NCBI RefSeq assembly: GCF_040954835.1
Contig: NC_090698.1
Span: forward strand, 48,866,284 to 48,930,283
DNA length: 64,000 nt
Reading direction: 5' to 3'
DNA from: Lepisosteus oculatus
Lineage: Eukaryota; Chordata; Actinopteri; Semionotiformes; Lepisosteidae
The position numbers and the translations under genes were made by a program. The notes under the pieces were generated by a model. It saw only the letters and a program-made list of their open reading frames with translations, did no database searches and was not told the origin of the DNA. Of the stretch, positions 39,067 through 51,983 are shown piece after piece. Each line of letters begins with the position of its first letter. The first letter of the stretch is position 1.

Positions 39067-39589
39067 AATATATAATGTTCAGATTTATTTATAGTGTACA
39101 TACAGTAGTAGTAATCAGAAATTGAAGTTTTTCAGTATGTGAACCCTCATTTGGCTTTGATCTGCTCAAGTACAGTAAGTGCTCCATTAGCATAGATACT
39201 GTACACAAGATTTACAGCTGATGTACATCTGTCTGCTCAGTTGTGATCTACTTTATTCTTATCTTACCATAAGTCTTTTACTGGAGACTGTGTTCAACAA
39301 GAACACTGATTTTTTTGTTCTCTTAACAATATAGTCATTGAGTTTGATTCAAGCTTGTTTTTCTATTGCAAAGTCCATTTGCAACCATGTTTGGGCCATG
39401 TGACCGAAAGCATTGATCTTTGGCTAAAATGTCCTAAGCAATTTAGGAATCTATTCTTTAGTCCTACTGTAAGTGTGACACCAACAACAGAGAATAAAAA
39501 CAACAACAACCGTAAGGCATAAGAGATTAATTTTTATTCTTCAAATAATGGATAATTAGTTAGTTCCTTCATAATTATACAACAAGATA

Positions 39590-39727
39590 GCAACAAGAAA
39601 ATAAAGTGGATGCTGCAACAAGAAAATAAGGTGGATGCTGCACATTGGTGGTGGTGGAGGGGAGTCCCCATTACCTGTAAAGCGCTTTGAGTGGAGTGTC
39701 CAGAAAAGCGCTATATAAGTGTAAGCA
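39590..39727 (+). repeat. Short tandem duplication plus dispersed repeat tail
   Basis: A 24-bp unit (CAACAAGAAAATAARGTGGATG...) occurs twice at about 39585-39634. Next comes GTAAAGCGCTTTGAGTGGAG and CAGAAAAGCGCTATATAAG, the conserved 3' end of a common fish retroposon, which runs into the (ATT)n tract. A reverse copy lies at 42630-42720. Confidence 0.6.
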
Positions 39728-39790
<63 letters not shown>

Positions 39791-39791
39791 T
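39728..39791 (+). repeat. (ATT)n microsatellite
   Basis: About 21 pure ATT units, probably the tail of the adjacent retroposon. Confidence 0.95.
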
Positions 39792-41163
39792 TGATTCAAG
39801 TTCAGGTGTGTAAGAAGAAGGCTTCATGACTCTGTAATGACAAATACTGTACAACTGTTAAGTGTATACTTTTAGGCATGAAATTAACTATTTAATTTCC
39901 ACTGATTGTTCTTTTGCAACTCACACACTAATAGAGTACCCCCACTTCAATTACAAATAAACCTAATATAGTGTATAATTCTCACTATACCTCTTTTCCT
40001 GTCTATTGGTTATGTTCAGTACTATTACTCTTTTTTTGTCTGTAGAACATCTGTAGTATATTTTAACATATTTCAATGTACAATAGTATTCATAAAAATA
40101 ATCTCATGACAGCATTACTAATTCCCATATTTTATTATTTAACGTTCATTTTTTATTTGTTTAGTCTTTTAATACGTAGCGAAAGGAATAAAAACAATAA
40201 ACAATACTTCAAAATCCTTACGATTTCACATCTTCAGACATCATATTAGTATGCAACACAGCTAGTTTGTATTCTTTTCTAAAAGATCATGGGAAATAAT
40301 TCAAAACTGACCATGTAATTTTAATCTAGGATAAAAAAAAAATGTAATTATACCTAATCACTGGTTTTGTACTCAGAATGTCTTTCAAACTGATTATAAT
40401 GGCCTGTTTAGCCTCACAGAAACAATCTGACGTCAATTTAAAATATATCTTAACTTAGAATCACTTGCTTACAGATTTTACATGATTAAATTTTTAAGGT
40501 GATTTGGTGAGTGAAAGGCACCTTTACAAACACACTTTTTAAATATCCACATCATTCTTATTTATAAAAACATTTCATTTTAACACTATAAGGCAGCGAA
40601 ATGTATCTGAAAACTGCTTTTGAAAGCTTTTACACTTAAACTGAAACCTTTAATAATTAAGTTTCTGTTCCAAAGGGGCATTTAAAACCTGTGAAAATCA
40701 TATATTTACAGCACCAGGACAAAACTTAACATAAACATGTATACACATGATACTGCTATAATAAGCATCTAAAATTATGTACACTTATTCCAAAGACTAT
40801 GTTTTCATAACAACAATTAGTTGTTTGCTGATCACATCACTTTCCTACAGCATATTTGTAGTTCATTGTTAAATAGCTTTTCTACAAGGAAAATTCTGTC
40901 AGTGTATAAGCAATACTGTATATGCATATACGTACTGTATATTCTGTATATCAATATGAAGATGAACGTTTGCCTTTTATACCTAACAAATATTTCAGAT
41001 TCATTGTGTCTACTTTGAAGTAATAAGCTGTGTGAGTTCAATTATAAATAGAACGAATAATATGAGCCCTCCTTATTGAAATGGTATTATTGTAAACATT
41101 TGTTTATGGCAGGAGCAATAAACAAAGACAAATACGTTAATTAGGAATAGGAGTCACCACACA
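39792..41163. other. Intergenic, AT-rich
   Basis: Nothing recognisable. Confidence 0.6.
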
Positions 41164-41400
41164 GGGGTGGTACAGTGGCACAGTTCTTAGCCCGAAGGTT
41201 CAATTCTTTATTTGGTGTCTGCATGGAGTTTGTATGTTCCCTCCAAATTTATGTGGATTTCCTCAGGGTGCTCTGGTTTCTACCCACAATCAATAGACAA
41301 ACTGGTAGAGTAACTTGTTTCTGGGAAAGCTAGCCCTGGATTGAGCATATGCATTTCCGTCTGTGTGTGCGATGGATGGGTAATTAGACATGCAAAAGTC
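41164..41400 (+). repeat. SINE copy
   Basis: GGGGTGGTACAGTGGCACAG at the tRNA-like head, then CTGCATGGAGTTTGTATGTTC, ATTTCCTCAGGGTGCTC and GGTAGAGTAACTTG. The tail is worn. Confidence 0.7.
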
Positions 41401-41974
41401 CAATATACTGTAGGAATAAATTGGAATGGCAGTTGGCAAATAATGACTGCACTACACTTTGGAGGATCCTTCAGATTATCACAAATTATAAAAAAAGGAA
41501 CCTCTCAATGTTACAACTGACTCATCTCTGCCAGACAATTTGTCCAACAATCTTTCTACCAGGCAATCAATCATGTTCTCAATCAGCTCATTAGGCTGGC
41601 TCTTTAAGATGGCTTTCTCTGCTGATCAGTGCTCTGACATTGAGCTACTGAAGCGACTAACCTGCTTTCTGTAGTTGATATCTGGGAGCTTGGAAACCTG
41701 AAAAACAATTTCCATTCTTCCTCATGAAAGCTGAACAATATATTCTTTATATGCACACTCAGTGAAATAATTATTGTATTAATGTCTTGAAATGTGTTGA
41801 AAGAATATGTATTTTAAATTATTTAAACTTGAGTAGAAAAAGTTATTAAAATAGAGCTGGAGGGTCATGCTTCATGTAGTCTGTCTGTCATTCTTCTTTT
41901 TTGTTTCTTTTTATTTCTTTAATTTCTGTTTACCATTTTAAATATCCATCTACAGTATCTATTTTCTTACCACT

Positions 41975-42250
41975 GCTTTCAATTCAGGCTTGGTAAGGAG
42001 CCGGACGCAAGGTGGAGTATTCCATGGACAGGATGCCAGTCCATCAAAGGGCACACCACCAGGGTCAGTTTTCCCAGACGAAAATTGATCTACCAGTATG
42101 TCTTGGACTGTGGGAGGAAACCGGAGCACCTGAAGAAAAAACACACAAACACAAGGAAGAACATTAAAACTCCACACAGATAGCACACGTGGAACCTCTG
42201 GCCCCTGAGCTGTGAGGCAACAATGCTAACCACACAACTGTGACACACAG
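41975..42250 (-). repeat. SINE copy
   Basis: Minus strand: GGACAGGATGCCAGTCCATC, CTACCAGTATGTCTTGGAC, GGGAGGAAACCGGAGCACC and GAGCTGTGAGGCAACAATGC. Confidence 0.78.
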
Positions 42251-42629
42251 TGTGACATACAACACTGATTTTAACTGCTACATAAAAAAGTGTTTACACA
42301 GACACATGAATGATACAATTATATGAAATGAAAATGAATTAGAAAAGAAACTACAAGTAAATTTCAGGGACACAGAGTACTTCTATTTCTGATTACATGC
42401 TCTAATTTGTGAACTAGATGTAATGGAAAGTCAGTATATTTGGTGCCTCTTTCACCCAAGTTATGTATTTAATTATCTGTCACATTTCTTGCATCCCGTG
42501 TAGAACACCACAAAAAGAAAGCAAAGTAATGTTTGTGATAAATAATTCTTTACGATGAAAACATACTATATAATGATAGATAACGCTTTATATTACCACC
42601 TGCAATTAAAATTATACATAATAATTCCT

Positions 42630-42720
42630 TAAACTTACACAGCACCTTTCTGGACACTCCACTCAAAGTAATGGTAATGGGGACTCCTCTCCAACATCAT
42701 CAATGCATAGCACCCACCTA
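42630..42720 (-). repeat. Retroposon 3' end, reverse copy
   Basis: TCTGGACACTCCACTCAAAG and GGACTCCTCTCC mirror the 39640-39720 segment on the opposite strand. Confidence 0.6.
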
Positions 42721-43839
42721 AACTGTCCCACTTCATTCTTCATTCTCACCACTTTCACTGATTTTTTTCTGCCCTTAGTTCAGCCCTTTGCTGTTTCTGT
42801 CTTCACAGCTCCCAGCCTGCTTCCTGTTTTTATCTCCTAACTCTGCACAGGCAACAGCAATTTATGCTGCTCTAACAAGAGAAAGAGACCACTTAGATGA
42901 TAATGTTAGATTATTTATAAGTAGCTGTATTCAACTGGCATTCATGACCTCCAGAAACATCATGACAAAGGTCAGGGCAATCAAACATCATTATACTGAG
43001 CTAAAAGCAAATAAACAGAGTTGGAAAACAGTAATGGTGTAAACAGTAAACTTCTCTCTTCTGGGTATTCACTATTACCATCACAACTAGCTTCTCCAAA
43101 AAAAAACTTTTTTTCAAAATAACCCTGTGAATATGGAGCACATTTAATAAACTAATAACAGAATGGCTGCATTCTTTTTTTTTTGCTTAGAAAGATTCAA
43201 GCACTAGCAAATGTTAGGACTACAGACAGTAGGTGCAACAGAACACCATACAATAATTTAGCCTATTCTGCACAGATCTCCTTAGGTCTATAAGCTGCAT
43301 GATGTCAGCAAGCTGTAGGAGTTAAAATACAAGCACAGATACAGTATGTAGAAGAATATTCTGCTCCTCCTCCTATTGCACAATAAAAATCTTCATCTTC
43401 TTCACCATTTATTTTTTGTCAACACTATAGCATGGGCACCGATAAAACTATATAACCAAACAACATATTCATCGTATGCAATAACTATTCGGAAGGATTT
43501 ATGCTATTTTTTTTAAATTGTAATCACACCATATTGCCATCCTATAGTTTATGAAATACAAAACTCATGCAATGCATTAATGGGATAAGAAAGGGCATTC
43601 CAGACAATTTCTTCTTTGTGATGTCCTTGTTTGGGTGCTCCTGCCTCCCTCCTCCTTTCTTACAAACTTTTGATCAGCTTCTATTTTCTAATATTTACTT
43701 CTGTGTTTCAGTTTCACATCATTGTTCCTTTATTCCCTTTTCTCTTCAAAACCCTCACTGGCTTCTTTGTGTTATGTACTCTGAGTTTCTCAGTATGCTG
43801 CCTTTGCTTCCTGTTTTCTAGTTTTCTAGCTGTTGTCAA

Positions 43840-44230
43840 CTACTGTATCTATTGTTTATTTTCTTGCTGCCCTTTAATTTTTGTCTCAAATCTTTTTTTT
43901 GACACAGCTGTCTTTGATGTAGTCAACAACTCTATTTTCCTCTCACTTTTCTTAATTTTCTGTATAATTCTCTTGCTGTGTTCTGTGTCTGATCAAGGGT
44001 CACCGTGACAGCCTGATCTCTTTTATCAAGAATCACTCAAGGATCTGTATCAGACCCTTCAATTTCTTCCTTAAGCATGTTCTTTGAGTTATCTTACTCC
44101 TCTCTTTGCTTCTTCCACAACTTCTGTTCAAACCTGCTAAGTGTTCCCTCTTTACTCTTTTTTTTGTATTGTCCCAAATCTCTAGTTTCTGTTCTGCAAA
44201 TGACACATGCAATTAATCTAGATTAAATTA
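43840..44230 (+). pseudogene. Decayed LINE RT scrap
   Basis: FDTAVFDVVNNSIFLS near 43905 matches the catalytic LDLSAAFDTVNH-type motif A of non-LTR RTs. Nothing intact follows. Confidence 0.45.
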
Positions 44231-47200
44231 TCACTGGCCCTTGAATTCATTCCTAGATCATTGAGTTCAAAAAGGCAGACATGTGGGGAAAAAAGAGAAA
44301 TCACTCTAGGCTCAGTTTTATAAAGGAACACAACCAAAGCAAATTTTCAATCACAAATCTTCAGTTCAATAGTTGGTTTCCAATGCTGAAAATAAGCGGT
44401 GTCATCAAGGGTAAAGTGACTGTAATTTGTGATTACCCACTGAGTTTTGCATTCATTTAAACCTACATCAATAAATTAAGCTTTAGGCAGTTACTTATCG
44501 CCAGAACAAATTAGATGTTCGTTTGTACAGTAGGTTGTTCTATAAAACTTTCATTCTAGATAAAATTTCTTTCTAATTCTGATCATGATATAGTAATAAT
44601 TCTTCCCACTACTTAATAAAAGCTGTCTGTTTTCTTGTAAAATGTGTTGTCAAGGCAACATGATGGTCACAGACACTTTTTTGTGCATCAGTTGGTCTGT
44701 CAAGCATCAACAGAAACCTTGTTTCCACCTCATTTAAGTTGCTCAAAAAGCACATCATCTATTACTTTGGCACCATTACTTGGATTGCATTTTCACATCC
44801 AACTGTTTTGAACCTGCCACAGGAGACAGAAAATGCCTGATCAAAGTGTAAGTGTATGATGGTTCTAGTGCTTAAATAGCTTTCACAAAGATATTATGTT
44901 ACGTCTGTTACAGAGTTGTTGCATTATCACTGTTCTGTAATATACTGCATAAGTAGCAACCTGATAGCCCACTTGATATTCATAAGTACCGTATTTTAAA
45001 ATCACCCACATAGAAGCTTTTTCTGATTGGTCTGCAAGCTACATCTTTCAGAAAGGGTAAGTATGGATGGTATGGAAGGTTCATAGTTCCAAGTCATGCC
45101 AAGAATAATGTGTTGTCTTGCGTGATCATGATACAAAAGAACTCTTTATGTCAGTCCTCAATTGTGCTCAAATAACTGGCTTCAGGAAGTTTCTTGTATG
45201 TCACAGAATGTCTCTCTGGTGACTGTCTTTCTATACTGTATAACGTGAACCAGTGCCACATAAGAGGTAGTTTTAGCTGTTTATGACATTTGCGGTGCTG
45301 CAATCTTATTTTATTGTAGGAAATAATATAACGCCCCTGAAAAAGCAAACAATATGACATGTTAAGGGTCTGATTTGTAACATAATGATGATCACAATTC
45401 CAGACGAAATCTACATTTCTTAATTTAGAGAAAAAGCTCTATTAATCTTGCCAGACTGATATTAAAGTAATTGAAAAGGATGAACTTGACATAAGCCGGA
45501 AAAAGAATGTTTTTTTTTTTCAGATATTGACAAAAACTAATTCATTCTTTCAGGTATTTTGTTGAAACATACAGTAGTCGCCAGAAAGGTCTGATTTCCA
45601 GGTACTTGTAACTTCAAGAGAGTGATTTTGAGTTGCTGAAGCTTTTTTGCCTCAAGAGAACCAAAAAGAAGTGGTCAATTCTCAGTAACTCTTCTTTGCA
45701 GTGTATTTAAATCAGAAAATGACAATGCTGGAGTTATGCCAGGTAGGAGTCAAAATGGTATGTTTTGAAAAACACATACATTTTGTTGTTACTTCAGTAT
45801 TAGAGATCTGGTGGCATACTTAGTTTTTCTTTTACTTTTTATTAATCTGTATGTTTACTCTGGACCTTTCTTTTCTGTTCTCAGCATATTTCTTTCCTAG
45901 TACTCTTCTGTCATAATTTAATAAACAGTATTGAAAGGATCTGTTCCCTTTTTCAAAAATACTCCACTTAACCTATAGTCCAAGATCTTGGTTTACTGAG
46001 AGACTGAACAAGCAGCAAATCTCACCAGGCTAGTCTGCTTTCATCAGTTACCCACTCTCTTCAACTCTATATAGTGTTCGGATCACTTAGTATTCTTGTA
46101 GCCTGGCTTTTCTCATGCACTCTGCTTCTGAGCACTCTTCAATGCCTATGTCTGTTCAAAACTGATTTCAGATCCCTGCTCTCACCTACCACTATTCATT
46201 ACTCTCCTTGTTTCTAATCCAATCTCTTATCCTCTCTGTGTTGCACATTCTCCACCTTTGCACAGCTGTATTGGAACCATGTACCTTGAAACAGCATTCA
46301 TGGATCCATTATTCACCTATCTGCTTTGGTCCTCAAGGCTTAGAGTTTACTTTCAGACTGTATCATTGGTATGTTTTAGCTTTTCTTTGTACTCCTTATG
46401 GATCATTTACTATAGGCTACATTTTTAGAGCCTAATATTAAATTAACTTTTGGACTTTTTTGTTATTGTATTACAGTATATTACGTATATAAACAAAGCT
46501 ATTTTATTTATCCCACTCTGGTATGTTGGTAGGTTTGCAGGCCTAATATCTCACTGTCATTTTATTGTAGGCCACATTGGATGAAGGCATTAAATATATA
46601 CATAGTGTACATAACCTGTATACTATTCCTTTGTTTTGAATTGAATTTATTTGCTGTGCTTCCTTTGAAGAGCTGTTCCTTTAAAGATCAAGAATGGACT
46701 TTAAAAATGTTTTAAAATCCAAGTCATAAAATCAAATTTCCTATATGGGTGAAATTATAAAAAGCTTAAAGATGGAAGTAATTATCTCAATAAGTAAAAA
46801 CATGTAATTATGATGATAATAGTAATATTAACATGGAAACTAAATTAAATATACACTGGCTGGGGAGATAAACCTTGTCTACCCCTAACTCCACACACAA
46901 AAATACACTAATTAGGTTCCATTGTACATTTTCCACCAATCAGTTTAAAGGACTCTTTTTAACAGCATATTTTGATTAAATTGCTATTTTACAGTATGTA
47001 CAGTAGTTACCAGACAGAATGACATCCGATGTATAAAAAGTAACACAGAATACTTAGAAAAATAGAGAAAAAAGGACAATACAAATGATATATTGTATCA
47101 AAGTCAAAATGCAGCATTTTCAGCTTACAGTAATATTTTAAACAAATATACTGATGGAAGAAGCGCAACATTTTCTGGAATGAGAATACTATAGTTATAG

Positions 47201-47346
47201 CTTATGTACTGTACTTTCACAAAAAGTTGTCAATTTGTTTTAAGCCCTCTAACCAGCAATACAGCTTGTGCAGTGAGGCATTGCAATTTGCCAATCACAC
47301 AGAAGCTCATTAGGTGGACTTTTACCCAACGCGGTCCAGGTGGAAC
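44231..47346. other. Intergenic
   Basis: No gene. 45980-46430 is pyrimidine-rich and could be a decayed retroelement 3' region, but no motif is secure. Confidence 0.5.
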
Positions 47347-47832
47347 TGTAATGAAAGCGTTCTTTCAGGACCCCTATGCAGACGACACAATCCGGGGTAG
47401 AGTGAGGAAACACTGGGGAAAAAAGCATGCGGGAGTCGGGAATTAAAACAGGGGGCGTGTCCAAGGTGCGCAGGTGTTCTGGGGAGTGAATCCGGGGCAA
47501 ACAAACTAAAAGGGAGTCCAAAGAGAAATCCAAGACGTGGCAAATGTCCAGAGCCGGGAGGTCCATCAGACACAAAGACAAACGGGTATAAAAACCAGAG
47601 TGGGATCCGGTGGAGAGTCGGGGGGGAAAAAGGGGGGGATGGGACCAGACGCTACAGGTCCCGGACTCGCCTGGTACAGGAACCAATGCAGAGCCCGGAA
47701 CACAGTGAGCATCTGGCATTTAAGGTGGGCAGGATAGGAGGCTGGAGCAGGGGGCAGGTGCACAAAATCAAGTCAGAAGTGAAAGAGCCGGAGCGCTCTT
47801 AAGGGGGAGGGACTACAATCGTGATCGGAACA
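47347..47832 (-). mobile_element. Solo LTR, family 1, without target duplication
   Basis: Minus-strand copy of the 10237-10767 family: TGTTCC at 47832, CCCTCCCCCTTAAG, GGGCTCTGCATTGG, and GTCTGCATAGGGGTCCT near the other end, which I place at a TGTAATG at 47347. Flanks (GGAAC left, ATGTC right) do not match, so either the left boundary is misplaced or the copy arose by recombination between elements. Confidence 0.6.
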
Positions 47833-47936
47833 ATGTCTGATCGGGTCACCTTTAAAAAGGCCTCAATTCAAAGCTAAGGTCTCTGCAAGAAAAAGGCCAC
47901 ACTTAGTCAGTTTTCTGTGCATTCCATAATGCGTGA

Positions 47937-48440
47937 ATGTCGCCAGAAGCAAGGGAGAGGGCCATTAGCATGCTGCATGCAGGCATGTCATGTGCCAGCA
48001 TTGCCAAACACTATGCAGTAAGCCGCTCCACTGTGTCCCGACTGCAGAGAAGGTTTCAGCAGACCGGCAGGACAGATGACCATCCAAAATCCGGTCGCCC
48101 TCGAGTGACCACACCAGAGCAGGACCGACACATCAGACTGCTCGATCTCAGAGATCGTTTTAAGATCTGCCACCCATACTACTGCTGAAACTACCAGCAG
48201 ATACAATGCCCCCGCATTAGTGACAGGACAGCGAGGCTCAATGCTGCTGGCCTTAGATCAAGGCGACCTGTCACACCACCTAGACGTCACACCCGACTGG
48301 TTTGGGCCAGACAGAGGCTGTGATGGACTTGTCAGCAGTGACATCAAGTACTCTTCATGGATGAGTCACTCTTCAGCCTGTTCTACACAGATGGGAGGGC
48401 CAGAGTGTGGAGGAAGACGTGTTGCATTTCTTTTTTACAT
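47937..48440 (+). pseudogene. Tc1-like transposase, N-terminal and central parts, decayed
   Basis: An open 83-codon stretch at 47937-48188 encodes the paired HTH DNA-binding domain: ARERAISMLHAGMSCASIAKH, SRSTVSRLQRRF, then GRPRVTTPEQDRHI with the GRPR hinge. Beyond a stop, shifted frames carry the TARLNAAGLRSRR-like block and a catalytic segment MDESLFSLFYTDGRARVW (D of the DDE triad). A C-terminal piece with the third acidic region lies at 49310-49410. It is dead. Confidence 0.75.
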
Positions 48441-48630
48441 CAGTATATAAAACAAGGCAATGGTGAGTGTGTTTGCTACAACAAACCTAAATCAGTTAAT
48501 GTGGAAAATAATGGCTTGAAAAGTAAAAGAAAAAGTACTGTAGTGGTCTCTGTTTCTATGTACAGTGGCTTAACTTAAATTTGTCTCTAAATTCCCTAAG
48601 ACGGATATTGAATTTAATCATTCATAATAT

Positions 48631-48871
48631 TGTAACGCATAAGGCCACCAGTGAGTGTGTAAGAGCCGGCTTACCAGAGCGGTCACATCACCACCCTTCC
48701 CTGTGATAGCAGGGGCTGCAGCCGCTGGGCTGAAGGGAGATCTCTCTTTAGCTCAACAGGCTGGGTCCCTGTTGAGTGATGCCGGAGGCCTGGGTTTGAG
48801 TCCCCGAAGGTGGGGGGCTGACCTGATGCGGCAGCAAGCAAGGGCCCCCACCTGAACCCTGAGGCGTTACA
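48631..48871 (+). mobile_element. Short TG..CA element with 8-bp inverted ends and a tRNA-like core
   Basis: 241 bp bounded by TGTAACGC and GCGTTACA (perfect 8-bp inverted repeat) and a 4-bp duplication ATAT (48627-48630, 48872-48875). Inside, about 48755-48825, lie TTTAGCTCAACAGG and GGTTTGAGTCC, good matches to pol III A and B boxes at tRNA-like spacing. It could be a solo LTR that captured a tRNA-like stretch, a MITE, or a SINE within terminal repeats; I cannot decide. Confidence 0.55.
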
Positions 48872-49309
48872 ATATTATTAAAGTCATATTTCACATGGAG
48901 ATAAGATAAATCAATCTTGGGGACAATGGTGCTTTTGAAACAAATAAGGGAAGTGGTAGAGAGGCAGAGAAATGGAGAAAGTTACTTAACTCTTTGAGTA
49001 TAACGAAGTTGTTGAACATACCACTCATTCAACATCTAGATCAGGCCCACCTGACAAACTGAGCAGGCCAGTGAGCAGGAAAACTGGTTAGTGAGTGGAC
49101 ATGTACTATAGTGAAGCCACCTGAGACTACGAAGATTTGCAAAGTTCTGTGTCTGAGACAGGAGTCACTGTTCATACAATATCCCAGTCCTTACACTAAG
49201 CTGTCCTGTGAGTGAGTGAGAGGCATGAAACTGTCCTTTACAGAAAAAGACTAATCTTAAATCTCATACAGCAGATATACAGACACACATTGTGATCTTG
49301 ACACACTGG

Positions 49310-49410
49310 CAAAAAGAGAGTCAGACCACTCAAGTGGCCCAGTCAAATGTCTGACTTGAAACCAATTGAAAATTTATGGCGAGGGTTCACAATTGCAGTG
49401 GCTTAATTAT
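49310..49410 (+). pseudogene. Tc1-like transposase C-terminal scrap
   Basis: Encodes WPSQMSDLKPIENLWRGF, the SPDLNPIENLW motif at the third catalytic acidic position of Tc1 transposases. It may belong to the element beginning at 47937, pushed away by the insertion at 48631-48871 and other sequence. Confidence 0.6.
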
Positions 49411-51941
49411 ACCTAATTAAAAAAGCAACTTTTCCACTCGGAAAAGGGACAAAACTTAATCACCCACACCAAATCCAAAATATAAACAGCAGTAATTACT
49501 GCCAAAGGTAATTCCAAAATGTATTCTTAGGGTGTTCTTTTTAAATTCCATTTATCTCAGCAAATTTGAGTTACAGTAGGAACGCAACAATTGTTGTGCA
49601 ACAGTTAGAGCAATTGCCCCGATGTATTATAAAGTTATATACACAATCAAGGCTGTACAAAACGTCAATACATGTATGCCTGGGAATGCACGCAAAATTA
49701 TTTTAGCAGTTAAAACGAGAAGAAAAGCTTCTCATGTTTTTCACAAGTTAGTCTTGCAGTTGAAATGTAGTGAGATTAATATGTGCAATAAAACAATTAA
49801 AGACTTTACTAAATGGAAAAAAAGTGAAAGCAAAGTTGATTTACAGCATACCTGTACTTTTAATTAAAAAAAGATTGGACATCCTTGCTTTTGATAACAG
49901 CTGAAAACTTGCGTGAGCATGAGAAAAATCCTATTCGGATAGAACTGAGTAGCGTTGTTCGTCACGTTTTTCTTTGTACAGAAAATTCTTGTAAATATTG
50001 TACAGAAAATTCTTGCTCACAGTATATCAAACACCCTAACCCAAATCTTCATTTTTTTAGTAAAATATATTAATTTTGATATAGCAATAAATCGCACCAC
50101 TCTCTACTCCTCTCACTCACGCCACAGATTTGGTACCTCTCGCTTGCCATAGTTTGTTCCCACCTACATTTCTGCAAGTTTTGCTGTGAATTAACAGGAA
50201 CCTAAGCGGTGCTAGGCTCGGTGGTACTCAAATGACGTTCTGAGTCTTTTGGAAGGTAATGTGAGAGACAATACTAATTGCATCTGAATAATATCATTTT
50301 TTAATCATTTAATTGCAATCCTTGCTATTTTTTTTGCAGTGACGTTTATATTGGTTTAGTGTTCAGAAACAACAGTACAATTCTATAAATTATTATTAAT
50401 AATAATAATAAACGACATGCAATATAATTGTAAAAGTATTTCACGTAACAATCTATTAATATAGGCAACTGCTGTACAGTAATAGCAACATATTCAATAT
50501 ATGCTAATTTTAAGACTTTCAGAAGCAAAAGTTGTTGTAGCAGTTTTCATTTTGTGATTTTGTTCTCTTATCACGACTGTCGACGACATTCAAACCACAT
50601 GTATGAAATTACAACGAAGCCTTAAGACAGTGTAAAGTAGTCTCCTGTAAGACAGCTGCTCTGATTAAGTTCTGTTTGGGTCACATACGGTTTGTAAACT
50701 ACATCCGAAAGGAAGCGACGTACAGTACAGTATCGACTTGCTGCGTAGTTTGCTTGTAGGGTTAAACCTTTTGACATCGTGTATACAATGTACCCAAAAT
50801 GAACATAGTAAAACTTATATCGTTGTGTATTTGTTCGTGGTTCATTTAAAACTTATTCCAGAACACATTACTAGGATGCAAAGGCACAGTACAATCCACA
50901 TGTACAAATAAACGACTGTGAAATACTAGTGGTGTGAAAATAATACAGTATTTGAAGAAGGGAAGTGATTATTTCAAAGGTAGTAATGTTAAGTAAAATA
51001 AGTACGCAATTTTGGAATTAAAGCTAAGAAAGGTGTGTAAAGGTGCACTTTTCCACAGTTGTTCATGAAGATGAAATTAATAAGGTGCTACAGGTTGAAA
51101 TAATGCGAGCATAGTAAAGGATGAAGTGTCAAAGAATAATGTAAACTTTTGGCCCGGGCTAGTTAGTCTTTTCAAGGACTCCTTAAAAAAATGTAGGTTA
51201 CTCATAGACTACTAACTAGGATATTTTCATTGACTAACACAAGTAATAAACTAACAATAAAAAGACAGACTTTTCAATGTAACATTTGCATCAAGGATTT
51301 GCTGACAGCTTTGTAGACAGTTCCTTAGGCATGTATGCAAAATCAGGCAACCTACAAGAGCAGCTTACTCATAAAATCACTGTATCACTGCATTAGATGC
51401 ATTCAAGAAATGATTTGGCACAGCCTAATTTTCAATGAATTGTACTTAAGCTAACTGATTTGTACATAGTATATTTTGTATACACTGGACATAGAACTGT
51501 AAAGCCAAAATAGTTTAGTAGAACAACCTAAACCAAAGACTGTCCTGATGTCCCCTTGCGGGGAATACTGTAACACAGGAAGAGCTAGGATCCCGGAGGT
51601 GTATGAGAAGATGTGTGACATGACCTGACATAAAATGTGGGAAAAACTAAAGTGGCATTTTGGTGTGATTCACATTAAGATCTTGTGTTCACAACATTTC
51701 ACATTAAGATGTTTTAGCGATGTTTAAAGGCTGATTATCCAAAAATTCATAAATTATCATTTGAAAAAGAAAAGGGGAGGAAAACACAGAAGGACTCAGA
51801 GGAAAGTGAAGGACCTAGAAAGTTAGAAGTACATCGTTGCTTGTTTTACAGGCATGGGTTATGAACATGAAGCTACTGTATGTCCAAGTGTGTTGTTTGC
51901 TTTAAGAAGCCCAATGACTAATTGTGTTAACAAAGATTGCA
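49411..51941. other. Intergenic, upstream of RNF180
   Basis: No coding exon seen. It contains two CpG-enriched patches (49900-50255, 50560-50770), which are candidates for the RNF180 promoter. Confidence 0.5.
50075..50255 (+). promoter_or_regulatory. Candidate RNF180 promoter and first non-coding exon
   Basis: CpG dinucleotides are denser here (about 11 between 49900 and 50255) than in the flanks. A donor-like GGAAG|GTAATG ends the segment at 50255. RNF180 coding exon 1 has its own upstream acceptor, so a 5' non-coding exon must exist, and this is one plausible location; a second CpG-enriched patch lies at 50560-50770. Transcript data would be needed to choose. Confidence 0.25.
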
Positions 51942-51946
51942 AAGCT

Positions 51947-51948
<2 letters not shown>

Positions 51949-51983
<35 letters not shown>

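Noticed and set aside
42788..43042. 84-codon frame with FLSPNSAQATAIYAALTRERD
   Set aside because: No recognised family, no splice support and no partner exon; treated as chance.
47249..47719. 156-codon minus-strand frame
   Set aside because: Runs over a family-1 LTR; the related LTR at 10237 gives similar frames in another phase, with no protein conservation evident.
48755..48825. Possible functional tRNA gene
   Set aside because: A and B boxes are present but the T stem has mismatches and no clean acceptor stem forms; better read as tRNA-like repeat sequence.
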